The notes beneath the pieces are model-generated. The model saw only the letters and a list, made by a program, of their open reading frames with translations, did no database searches and was not told where the DNA came from. A DNA stretch of 64,000 bases from Sphagnum compactum. Its lineage: Eukaryota; Bryophyta; Sphagnopsida; Sphagnales. Shown piece after piece: positions 1 through 10,990 of the stretch. Position numbers and translations under genes: made by a program. The stretch spans positions 13,237,495-13,301,494 of the forward strand of contig OZ234502.1 in assembly GCA_965153455.1 (NCBI GenBank), written 5' to 3'. Numbering within the stretch: the stretch's first letter is position 1; each line of letters begins with the position of its first letter.

Positions 1-850
1 TCCCTTTTTTTTTTTCTTTTTTTTTTAAAGCTACACCTTTTGGAAATTATTTTGTGCCAAACATCAGTCTTAGGTATGGTATTCTTTACAGACTCCAAGA
101 GGTTCACTTTGATCTTGAACTATAAAGCACATGTCAACATAATCTATATCAACCTGCATGAAACTGGACTGGTCTTTCAAATTTTGACGACCTTGCATTC
201 GTTGGGTGATCATCACTGGAGGAAACATATGAGAGCATCCACAGTTCACACCCACATCAGTAAAATGGGAAGTACACTATGTTTTTCAATGTAGTATATC
301 GCAATGTCTTTACCACTTTGGCAATAATTAAATTATTTTCATAAATGCTAATTATTTTCAAAATCAGCAGTTCACAATGCCAAAAGTTCTAGAAATTTAT
401 CTCAATGTGGTAATTGCTGGGGTTTTGGGTCCTGGGGTTGGATGTCTTTGCGGGTTTGCTGTATACTAGTCTTTTCTACAATGGAATTTTCCATTTGTGT
501 CAAAAAAACCAAAAACAAAAGCTCTAGAAATTTGTGAGATGTTACTATCAATTGCCTATCCTAAAGCTTAGTGGTGTAGTGTGTCTAAGTAGTGTAAAAT
601 TACTTGGCATTTTTTTTCTCACCTAAACTATATGAATTTAAGAAGTTTTTATTTTTATGTTCAAACTGAAAAAATAAAAAATAAAAATCATCAAGAAGAT
701 GATGGAATGGTAAAAAGAAAAAAAAACCATGTAAATAAAAATCAAGCATGGGAATCCATTCAACAGAAGTACAAGGCAAACCAGAACACAAGTAGACACA
801 ACCCAAAGAAAAAAAAAAATCAACAAAAATAAGGTAAAGACCTTATGCAA
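1..850. other. AT-rich intergenic DNA, no gene
   Basis: I see no gene. The segment at about 60-300 is a diverged copy of the sequence at 13,770-14,150 upstream of chitinase A: both contain a tract like CAGACTCCAAGAGGTTC and, further on, ATATGAGAGCATCCACA. The rest is A/T-rich single-copy-looking sequence. Confidence 0.5.
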
Positions 851-3480
851 AGAGGCATATCTATGAAATGACAATCAACAATAACAAAGAATACCTAAAA
901 TAAAAGAGTTGTCATTTGTCACAAATTAGCTAATCATCATGGCACTAGTTATGATGTGTGGAAGAGATGACGAATCGAGGAACCTTGACCAAATGTAGAA
1001 GCCCATGAAAAAATCGTTATGGCTTGCGCATGTTGCAAGGTTATGGACATGCATTGTCAATGGTAAGAAATAAACATCAAGGGAATTAAAGAGAATAACT
1101 AATGACACATGATAATGGTCTATGCACAAGCAGTCAAAAATGAATCACACCAAAAATGAAAACACTCATACATCTCAATAGCAAGTGGATTGAAGTCATC
1201 GTTTGGTGCTTGCTCAACATATGATTGTGACTTCTCATGAATAGCCATCATCACTGCATGTGTTGTTGTCGTTAATGCTCGCTACACCATATCTATGCAA
1301 GTTGGGTCAACAATGATGACGTCATCAAGGTCCAAAAGCTATCTATGGTGATAAGGATATCCATTCCTCATTGGGTGTGGTGAGGCAAAAGGTGGGAGAC
1401 CTCCCTTTAAACATATGTTCCACTTTCTAAAGCAATAATTGTAATAATATCATGAAGTGTATCATGGGCTATTATACGTTCATTCCTACAAAGGCACCAA
1501 AGCAAATGGGTTTCTAAATCATCAATGATATGACCACATTGACACTGTGAAAGATGGGCAACCATAGGATGTGACAAGCCAAAACAAATATGTGGTGTTG
1601 TAAAGAAGTGAACTGAAGATAAATGAAATGTAGGTGTGGTAAGACAAATTAATAACTAAACACCTACTTGTGAACCCACACATGAATGAAAACGTGTTTG
1701 CATGATATCTGAAAGAATGTTTACTAGAAATGAGGCAAACTCTTGTTCATGTAGGTGATTCGTTAAAAAAGTTTGTAATTCGGGATAAAACTAAACCACT
1801 CTCAAAAGGTGGGACTTGAGAATGGATAACCTAAGGTAACACGACTTGGGTATCTCATAGTGTCATTTGGAATGGGGAAATGATAGTCTCGACATGTGCT
1901 ATTACATCCAGAAAAATAGGGTGATCATCTTGTTGGAAATGAGTGACAAATGCAAGAAGGATTAGTGCCCAACATCCCAAGAATGTGCAGGCTACAATCT
2001 GAACTATAAAAAGGAGGTTGAACTTGCCCAAAGAAATAAAAAGAATGGCTTGATCACAAACTAGGTGATTAATAGAACCACCAAAAGATCTCGCACTAAG
2101 TAACTTCTCCAACATAGTTATGGTGTGAATATTGAACTCAATGTAATGTTGCAAAATACATGGAAATGGAAACATTGTACAAAAAAAATAATTAAAGCGT
2201 TGGGCATAACACAATGAGAACATTGCAAAAGCTACCTGAAGATTTGTAAGCAAAGGGAGACTAAATACCATCCCAAGATCTTCATGAAGAGTGTTAGCCA
2301 TAAATAACTCAACAAATGATCTGGATCCCACATGCGTGCCCAAAATAAAAAAACCTGAGTCGAGAGTAAAAAAGCCAAGAAGAAGTGATATAGAGTGGTC
2401 CAACCCTTGTGGAGACCAAGCTACACACTTCGTTAGCTACACTAAATGCCCTAGTGCTGAAAACTCCTCTTGCAATTGTAAAAAACAAAAACCACATCTA
2501 ATGCAAGACCTACTATATGTATACCAACCACCAATGAAGGGAAAACACAAGTAGGGTGGGCTATTATTATAAGGCGAAAAACGTGAAGGTGAACTAAAGC
2601 ACACAACATTCCTCTTAATGGGTCCCCCTCTTATGTACTTAACTTTGACAAAATGACTACATGAGATCCCCATGTTGAAAAGCCTCAGAAAAATACAGTG
2701 GGGATGGGTGTGCATAGAATCATTGACTAAATTGAGAAATCTTGATCCACAGAACTGGGCAAAAATCGTTACTCCTGAAAAATGGTTAACTGTGACGTCG
2801 AATTGAAGTCAATATGGACATCCACTAGTAGCACCACCTAATCTAGGTGCAAATTTAACATCATTTGAATGCCATGAACCACTATTTCACATCTGCCATA
2901 AATCGCTACACCAAATTAATGAGGACTAAATTGCTCCATGAAAGTATCTGTGAATTGAACAGATAATGAATGAGCAACTAAGCGATAGGTCACCTCACCA
3001 ATCGCGATGGGACGTATGTCTCTATACTACTTTTCCAATGCTACTAATCGAAATGGAGAAAATAAACATGATACTAACATGGAACATGAGTTCGAGCAAT
3101 GTGCTCACATACCTCAAAAAAAAGGTTGAAGCCATTCACAAATTCATCTAGGACAAAACAATCTTGTAAAAGTTCATACATCATTCCCAACGAGCCCATG
3201 AAAAAAAGATGTGGTGAATGAACCAAGGCAGACATAAATGCCTTCTGATTTGAAATAACATGTGTCTCAAGATGGAAATCATCAATGAAAGGGGGGAATC
3301 AACTTTAGCAAGTGGATGGAGAGGATGAAAAATTCCCTTGGTTTCATTAAATGGGGCTATAGGTGTGTTCGAAGTTAATGCATGTATTGTTCGAATGTAC
3401 TCCCCTATATGAGCAAAGGCATGTGTGTGATATAATTGTGTTGATGCTAATAAAAGTATTATAATATGCATACTAATCAA
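850..3480 (-). mobile_element. Decayed non-LTR retrotransposon (RT C-terminal part plus RLE endonuclease), copy 1
   Basis: Minus-strand coding remnant with frameshifts and stops. From about 2,450 down to 1,855 one long frame holds reverse-transcriptase-like sequence, including FFILGTHVGSRSF, CYAQRFNYFF and LGCWALILLAFVTRFQQ-like text (last motif as FVTHFQQDDHP). This matches a plant retroelement reverse transcriptase family that I know from genome annotations. Further downstream, at about 1,345-1,140, the peptide DDVIIVDPTCID is followed by a long acidic/aromatic stretch. At about 1,040-990 comes SITLQHAQAITIFSW. The same order and motifs occur in the plus-strand copy at 5.4-5.8 kb. The DDVIIVDPT region looks like the PD-(D/E)XK restriction-like endonuclease of RLE-type non-LTR elements; that assignment is inference. 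At 3,290-3,090 another open stretch encodes ALVHSPHLFFMGSLGMMYEL and onward, probably an upstream part of the same element. No target duplication or poly-A tail was identified. Confidence 0.6.
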
Positions 3481-4760
3481 ATAATGTGAAACACAATTTG
3501 TGCCTATAGAAATTTTCCTTCAAGGATGCACATAAAATGAATGACTACTTTTGATTCACTAAAGATGATGATTGGTGTAAATGACAACATTCAATCAATT
3601 TCTCACTTTATTTTGACCACACAATGTACATGGGTGGTGAAATTGGAACAATTACTAAGTATTGTATGGCAAGAGTTCCAAAATAGGGGCTAAGGGTGGG
3701 GATGCTTTTAGAATCATACATCAAATTTATATTTTGTGACACCAAAGATTTAGATTAGTGATTTATTTTTTCGCCAACTTTTGTCTTTTTACGAAAAATA
3801 TTTTGAATTTTTAAATTTTTTTCTCACAAATTCCTTATTTTTTAAAAATAATTATTAAAAAATGATTTAAAAAAGGAATTGCCACAAGAACAATTGCCTA
3901 CAACATGAAAGTATGCTAAAGATTTTTTTATTTTGAATATTTTGAATATTGCCAAATTTGGCTAAATATTTTCATCTATGATTACCACTTAAGCAACATC
4001 ACAAAATTGAAAAGAATCATTAATACCATAACTTGTACAAAATAAATGATATTTTTAAACATTGGGAAAAGATTCCAAGTATATCCACCAAAAATGGAAA
4101 GTAAAATGAATAAAGCCCAAACTTATTTAACTTCATGTGAGGCGAATTAAACAAGGGTGGAAGTGTAACCATGTAATCTATATACGCATCTCTAGACATG
4201 CGAAAATTACACCATACAACCTTAACAAAAATATTATATTCTCCTTTGAACTCAAAAATAAATAAATAAATAAATTTTAAGAAAATTATATATATATATA
4301 TATTGTGAACAACCTATTTTTTACTAGTGATATATACCTAGAAAATGAAACCAAAAATTAAAAAATCAATAAATTAAAAGGTTTTCAGTCACCAAAAAGG
4401 GGGGAATTTTATTTTTTAATCACCAAATTCATACATGTGGTTTTCATTGTGTAACCAAACATGTCAAAGGATCTTTAAAGATTTTTGTTTTATTTGATGT
4501 ATAGCCAGACTTGATTAAATGTTCCGAGGGATGATCACCATTTTAATTAGCCACAAAAATTTAACCACAAACAATCCTAAAAATAACACTCCTTGGGAAG
4601 GGGGTTAAAAATTTAAAATAGTTCTTAAAAAATGACAGTACAAATATAAGCAAAAACTGTCTGTAACCTCTTGGGTCTAGGATCCTTTTACAACCCAAAA
4701 GGACCTCTAGCATGTAAACATGCCTTCTCCTAATAACTTTCGGTGTCATCAAGTTCATAC
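3481..4760. other. AT-rich intergenic DNA, no gene
   Basis: I see no gene. There is a short (AT)n run at about 4,282-4,304. At about 3,948-3,990 a weak minus-strand match to the core of the dispersed 230-bp repeat (ATTTAGCCAAATTTGGC) is present. Confidence 0.5.
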
Positions 4761-5950
4761 TGGTGGCCATTATCACCCTAGTAACCTATTTAATGAGTTG
4801 GGCCTTTGTAGCCTCAATCATAACTTTTAGGTTTATGGTTGATCGACGTCCCTTGCTTCTTGAAGCCTCAGCACAAGTCGACAATACACCTTCCTTTTCC
4901 AGCAACATTTCAAGGCGCCATGTGATCTCCTATCGCCTCCACCTCACACATGTCTTCCTTTGTTTGAACAACTCATCAAACAACAAATGGTTCGACTTCA
5001 AGATTACATCTTGGAGTGTCTGCACCATCACACCTTTTCTAACATGTTTTTTGACAAGATACCTAAAACCCATCGTGCTCGAATTCTATCATGTTTTGGC
5101 CCAAGGGCGAGTGTTTGGTTTAAGTTCAACCAATCTTCCCAAGCTTTCAACTAGCTTCCCCAATCTTTTCCACACAACACTTTGAATACAACTTGGATTG
5201 CCCCATCCCTCAATTGCAAGTATCCCTCGATGCATGTGTGCACATCCCATCGACCCTAGGGTATTCACCTCTTACGTTGTGTTCATGGCAACAAGCGCAT
5301 CGGAACCCATGATGCAGTTCACGACACCTTTGCTACCATTACACATGATGTCAGTTTCCATGTGAGGCAAGAACAACTACATGTGTTTCCTTCAAACACA
5401 TTCAACTCTTCCCATCAACAAGTTGACATTGTATTCACCAAAAATGACATTCGTACCTTAATCGACATTGTCATTGTTGACCCAACACGAATGGATTTAT
5501 TTCCCCAATTTTGCAGCACCCAAGGATTTGTTGCTTTCAATGCGGCTCAAGCCAAAGAACAGAGCTATCACAATCGATAACTTGCCGATCAATTCCTCCC
5601 CTTAACAATGGAAGCATTTGGATGTCTACATAAGTAGGCGGATGTGTTTTTACACAATTGTGCCGATGCCATTTGGAGTTTGAAATGACCAGAGGGCCCT
5701 CCTCTTTTTTGTCTTGATTACTTTTCTTTGGCAAAAAATTTCAATCACATTGCAAAGGCTACAAGCATCCTCCATCTTCAGTCAAGCGATAGCCATAAGC
5801 CTAGCTACTTCCCAACTTCCACCCCTTCAAAACACATCTCCCATCTCCATGACCAATTTATTGTAAACGTTCGATTTTTCATATAAAAAAATACGACCGA
5901 CCTATTACAAGCAATCGATTTTTGACGTGGATAGGTTTTGACATCTAGTT
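4760..5950 (+). mobile_element. Decayed non-LTR retrotransposon 3' part (zinc/RLE region), copy 2
   Basis: Plus-strand coding remnant of the same retroelement class as at 850-3,480, in divergent orientation. One frame (4,960-5,154) reads FEQLIKQQMVRLQDYILECL then KIPKTHRARILSCFGPRASV. Another frame at about 5,270-5,580 reads GTHDAVHDTFATIT, then RQEQLHVFPSNTFNSS, VDIVFTKND and IVIVDPTRMDLFPQF, ending AAQAKEQSYHNR before a stop. Out of frame, sequence resembling a further C-terminal tail (TMEAFGCLHK, ADVFLHNCADAIWSLK) continues to about 5,700. The xDIVIVDPT motif is shared with copy 1 (DDVIIVDPT), which supports a common RLE-type endonuclease domain. Stops and frameshifts show it is dead. The N-terminal and polymerase parts are missing, as expected for 5'-truncated insertion. 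Confidence 0.6.
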
Positions 5951-6690
5951 TTAGCTAACTTGATGTCATGTAAATTCTCCCTTTTCTTTTTTCTTATCCC
6001 ATTGTACATTTTCCCAATCTACAATGTGTCTATCAATAAAGTTTTGCAGGGTTGCACCACCAAGTCTGTAGTTTGTTTCATATTATGAAAGAAGTACAGC
6101 TTTATTCCAATGAGTATGAGACTACCCTCACGCTTTACACGTTTGGAATAATATCAGATGCACCACAACACCTACACTTCGAAATCTAAAAACAAATAAA
6201 AATCCTGTTTATGTAGGTAGGACTGTGCTGCTACTTTTCAACTGTTTTGGGTGCAATTTTGCACCACTTTGCCAAGAAAAAAAGGTAAAGGTACTATAGT
6301 ATTGAGCCTTTTGGTCAGCCTATTGGTCCTATTGATTGGTCCTGCCACTAAGAAACACATCAACCTAAGGAGGGTGAGATGGCATACCATCAGCTGACAA
6401 TAGGCTCTATAAAAGCATAAGCAATATTTCCCATCATTAATTTACATCACACACACACTACATCTAGTGTTCCCCATAGTTTGATTCAAATCACAAGTGG
6501 AACTGGTAGAACCAAAACTGGAACCATGAGATGACACCTGTCCCACTTACTAAAAAACCTAAAAAGTACCTGAATAAGACACCAAACCCACTTTGATTAG
6601 CCCATCAATGTACACCCACTTTATTGCAATTTTTAAATTAAAAAATCTTTTGAAACAAATGGACGGAAATCCTTTTATTGCAATTTATGG
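5951..6690. other. Intergenic DNA, nothing recognised
   Basis: I see no gene, RNA or clear repeat structure. The sequence is AT-rich with a short CA run (CACACACACA) near 6,452. Confidence 0.4.
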
Positions 6691-6699
6691 TAAGTTTAT

Positions 6700-7035
6700 T
6701 TGTGACTTGAATCAATCAGTTCTGGGCACCCCCAAAGTTCAATTTTTTCTTTTCTGATTGGTCCATCACCAAAAAAATTTAAATTAAAATCAAGATTTGG
6801 ATAGTCCCAAAATAGATGAGTTGTAACTTCCTCCTTTGGGCTGTTACAACTTAGGACAAAGGATATGGGATAAAATGAGGAGCCATTGGGAACAGGATGG
6901 GGAACATATTGAAAACTTGAGGAACATGTTGAGAACCCATTGAGAACTTGATGTGAACACATTGGGAACACATTGAGAACAAAGTATCCAACACCCCCAC
7001 CCTCCCAAAAAGGAAAAAAACCTTTGTGTTGAGGT
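6700..7035 (+). repeat. Dispersed repeat with GGGAACA-type minisatellite
   Basis: From about 6,877 to 6,990 the phrases GGGAACA, GAACATATTGA, GAACATGTTGAGAAC and GAACACATTGAGAAC recur every 18-22 bases. A reverse-complement relative lies at 51,150-51,330 (TGTTCCCAAAATGTTCCCAA), and a shorter one at about 48,515-48,660 (GGGAACACGTTGGGGAA). The flanking sequence (TTGGTCCATCACCAAAAA versus the reverse complement of TTTTTGGTGATGCATCAA near 51,380) is also shared, so this is a dispersed family rather than isolated microsatellites. Confidence 0.5.
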
Positions 7036-7040
7036 ATCAA

Positions 7041-8370
7041 CAGTTGGGCACCATATATTGAAAGTCTTTCAGCATTTTCATACTACCAATTGCAATTTTA
7101 TTTTTAGGGTTTATTGCACCACAACAATCCTTTGACTACAAAGAGGAATTTAAGATTTTTGAAACTTAAACATTGCATGGTGGAACACCCAATGAAAGCC
7201 ATAAACAATCACTTGCTACACTATTGCTGATCAATGATTGCATTGGGAAATTTTACGTCCTTTGACTATTACAAAACGGGAATTTTTCAAAACTTAAACA
7301 TGGCACCAGAACACCCAATGAAGAAACATAAACAAAATTTTGCACATATCTTACCACTATTTCCACTCACATTGTCACCCTTTGTCACACGTTTAGACAT
7401 ATCTGTGAAGTTACCCTGTCTTTGGACCCTATTTCGACCCTCTATTCCCTATTTCATCCCTAATTTGAGTGTGGAGGCATAAGGGGAGCAAAACTGGGTA
7501 CAGTTTCACAAAACTAGGTTTAGGTCAGAAGATTTACAAGATCTTCCGCTGACAAGGATTGATGGAATGGAGAACATGAGAAGCAGTCAAAGTGCAGGTA
7601 AGGCAAATCCAAAACTTGCGGTGAAACTCCTATGCGGACCGACGTAGGTGAGAATACCGTGGTCCAATGTTTTTTCCTCTAGTAACGTTTTCATCCTGAC
7701 CTTCTTGTTTTGTCCCCAATTTCAGGGGCCAGTACCCCCAGTTTGAGGTGCTTTGTAGCTAACTCTGATATTTATGATGCCCAAAGTTTGCCACAATCCT
7801 TCAAATTTTAAATTAGGGCGTTGCACAGATTCCATCGATAGTGTTGACGACATGTCCTCAACAATTTTGCACACAATTGAACCTGGCAAAGTTTCTATTT
7901 CTCTTTTTATGCAGCAGGTAGAATGGTTCCACAGTCGACCTTTTGCAATTTATTTCTTCCATGGGGTAGTAGAGTTAGCCTAGATTCTGCATGGGGAAAG
8001 TAGCACTGGAGACAACACAATGGGACCTCCTGACAAAAGAACAGGCACGTAGATATCTATGTGGGGGAGGATTTCAGCATTTTGAAGTTTTTTGCTATTC
8101 GCTGTGGTCTGCGTGCTACTTCTGCTTTTCTTACTTCAACTTTTCTGGAAACATGTTTTTGGTGTGGCCAAAAAACATGAAGACAAGAGAGGAAGGTGGT
8201 CAGAGACCAAAAGGAGGCCCAAAGGCAGCCCCAAACAGGGCTTGGGCTTGACTTTAGGTGTACCTCTAATACTTTGGTTGCTTTAGAAAAGTAGGGCACA
8301 TGCCACATGTATCCATGCAAAAGGCAACAAAGGGTACAGTGAAATACATGCTTACTAGAGTCTAATTCAT
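7041..8370. other. Intergenic DNA, nothing recognised
   Basis: Short open frames exist but show no recognisable domain, codon bias or splice context. I see no gene, RNA gene or repeat. Confidence 0.4.
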
Positions 8371-8375
8371 ATATA

Positions 8376-9215
8376 CTAGTTTGAACCCCGTGCCTAATGC
8401 ACAGGTGTGTTATGTCAACAATGTTTGGTTCATGTTTTAGTTTTTTTTCTAAACTTTTATCTTTTTTATTTTTTATTTTTATGTGTTTTCTGTTTTTATT
8501 ATTATTTTATATAAAAAAAATAAAGTGTTTCTTTTTCACTTTTGTATTTTTGTTTATTTGGATGCAAGTTTGAAGTTTGGAGAAAGAAGACACACCTCAT
8601 TCTTTTTCAAGTAGGGTTTTTCTTCATTATTATAAGTTTTATTTTTTCGTATTTTTTACTCTTTATTTGGTTTCTTCTTTTTTGTAATTTTTTTTCTTTT
8701 AAAATAATTTTACTGTATTTCCCTTTCCTTGTTTCATTTGTTTCCATTCCTTTTTTATAGTTTTTGTGTTTTTACTTTGTTTTGTTTATGTTTGTTTCAT
8801 GTTTTAATTTTTTCTATATTTTGTCTATCTTCATTTTTTTCTATTTTTATGCGTTTATTTATTTATTTAGTTTCTATTTTCTTTTCCAAAAAAATTCTAG
8901 TTTTTCTAATATGTTTTATAATAAAAATAATTTAAAAAAAAACTTTTTTATTTGTGTTTGATTAGATGCAGGTTTGAAGTTTGGAAAAAGAAGACAAACC
9001 TCATTTTTTTTTTCAAGTATGGTTTTTTTTCTCTTTCTTTTGCTCTTTGTTTTGTTTTTTTTATTTTTGTCATCTATTTTTTATTTTTTTTTAAAGATTG
9101 TTTTACTGTATTTCCCTTTTTTGTTTCATGTTTAAGTGTTTACAAAAAGTTTCTAATTGTTAAAGTGTTTTTCTGTTTTTTTTTCTAGGTTTTTCCCTTT
9201 TTAAAATATATATTT
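8376..9215 (-). mobile_element. Possible Helitron 3' end with a duplicated T-rich body
   Basis: On the minus strand a GC-rich short hairpin (CCTGTGCATTAGGCACGGGG) is followed by TTCAAACTAG and then T at 8,375. This fits the terminal layout of plant Helitrons: hairpin, about 10 bases, CTAG, inserted before T. The body to the right is extremely T-rich on the plus strand. It contains a direct duplication: GATGCAAGTTTGAAGTTTGG at about 8,561 and GATGCAGGTTTGAAGTTTGG at about 8,966, each followed by an AAGAAGACA-ACCTCATT motif, period about 405 bases. No 5' TC terminus or Rep/helicase sequence was identified. Confidence 0.4.
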
Positions 9216-9440
9216 GTTCTGTTTGGACGGATGACGAGATGGATGGAAAGTTTCATTTCATCCCGACGTCCTTTACTATATGTAATATAAACAAGGATGA
9301 AAATCTATCCACAAAAAGTACAAGGCATGATGAAACAAACGTAAACACACGCAAAGAAAACCAAGACCATCAAAACAGTAATGAAGTGGAAGATGTAATG
9401 CTAAAAGGTCATCCTCTACCAGAATTTCAAATTTCAGAGA
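9216..9440. other. Intergenic DNA with short open frame, unrecognised
   Basis: A plus-strand frame (9,239-9,556, 105 codons) starts here, rich in Asn, Lys and Glu, but nothing identifies it and it runs into a tandem repeat. I do not call it a gene. Confidence 0.3.
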
Positions 9441-9780
9441 AAAACATTATTTTTCCCTCGGTCAAAAAAGCACCTGGGGTATTTACATTTTGCCTTATGA
9501 TGTTTATTGTAAGAAAGACTTCTAAGGGGGAGAGTTTGAAGACCTTTCCGAAATAGCACACACAAAAGGCATTGGGAAAAACACTATCTTCGCCTAGGTG
9601 AAAAAAAAGACAAGGGGTATTTACATTTCCACTCTGGCGTTTTGTTGTAAGAGATTTCTAACAGGGATAACTCATAGCTCTCGCACAATGCTACACAAAA
9701 AGCACAGGGAGAAACTTTACTTTCCCTCCCACATTACACGCAGGGAGTTGTAGGAAGAGTCCTTGTGTAAGAAAAAGAGT
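9441..9780. repeat. Diverged ~135-bp tandem repeat (about 2.5 units)
   Basis: Units start near 9,441, 9,577 and 9,711. Shared landmarks in order are CATTATTTTTCCCTC / CACTATCTTCGCCT / CTTTACTTTCCCTCCC, then GGGGTATTTACATTT (twice), then TTGTAAGA with TTCTAA, then CACAAAAGGCA / CACAAAAAGCACAGGGA. Confidence 0.5.
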
Positions 9781-10154
9781 GTCTCCAGACTTGGCTTTGG
9801 CACTCAGCACTTGTCACTACATGGTACAATGCATGGTAAACCTAATAGCCTGATAAGGCTTTTTCGATGCATGGGTTCTTCCAGAAAAATTCTTCACATT
9901 ATCAGTTCTTCCCTCAAGCACTTGATGCGTTAAAGCATGTATTTATCAACTTGTTCTTTTCGGTTTAGAAGTGCTGTCTTTTGTGGATATGTTGTGAGCA
10001 TTTCTGTTGTGATCCTCGATCTGAGGACATAATTTAGAGCCTAGACATTTCATGTACTGCATGCTTCACCTGATAACAAAGTACTAATTATCTTGGCATT
10101 TGTGGAACTAACTGTGAGGCACACAAGATCAGGTACTGGGCCATTTGAAAGATG
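9781..10154. other. Intergenic DNA, nothing recognised
   Basis: The sequence shows no gene or repeat that I can support. It lies just outside the chitinase duplicon boundary. Confidence 0.4.
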
Positions 10155-10990
10155 AAATAGTTACGTGCATAAATATCCAGCTGCCTCTCAATCCGCAAGC
10201 AACCCGTATGCACAACTTCGGACTTAAATATACAGGCTTATATTATGTTCGTCACCTTCTTATCTTTTTTAGAAATCACACATGTTCAATCCCAGTCTGA
10301 TCAATTGTTGACATAATCAAAAAACCCATTGATTTGATGGTTTATTTCAGCACACTCTCTACCATCAAATCATGACTGCAATCCTATTGGATTCCTAAAG
10401 TTGAAGTGGATTCCAGAAATTAGGATCTCCTCCAACTAGATTATTGGTGCATGAAAGCTACAGAAAAATGCTCAAGATTAGTGGCAAAATAACCCATGGC
10501 ATATGTATAAAATTTTGATGGCAAAGAAAACTCGACAGTCCCTGCATTGGATCCAGTGCAAAGAAAGTGGAAGAGAAGATGTGTTGAGGAATGTTTCGTA
10601 TATATATCTCGCAGGAAATACATAATACGTATGTCCATGGCATAGAAAACCAGTTCAACAAACATAAAAGACGTTGCTAGAAATACCAATCTGCTTCTAC
10701 TACGGTGTCCATGGGTTTAGTTGCTTGAGAAAAGCAACAGCCAGCAATATAACGAACAGCTCTCATGCTCCTGGAAAGGATCTTGAACGACGTCGCCTTC
10801 CCCAAGTGTAGCTTGCATAGCCCAGTGGCTGAACTCTCATCATACCAATCCTACTACTACATGAGCAAGTAGAATCAGCAGAATCATTATTGCTATTTAT
10901 AGTTATATATAACATAGCTTCTCCACTACACACACGTTTGCAGTGGATTTTTCTTGCTTGTTCAGAGCCTCTGAAATCTAGCTTTAGGAA

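Noticed and set aside
8542-9188. Several Phe-rich open frames in the T-rich region
   Set aside because: Poly-T translation gives Phe/Leu/Ile strings that imitate membrane proteins; there are no start context or homologous features.
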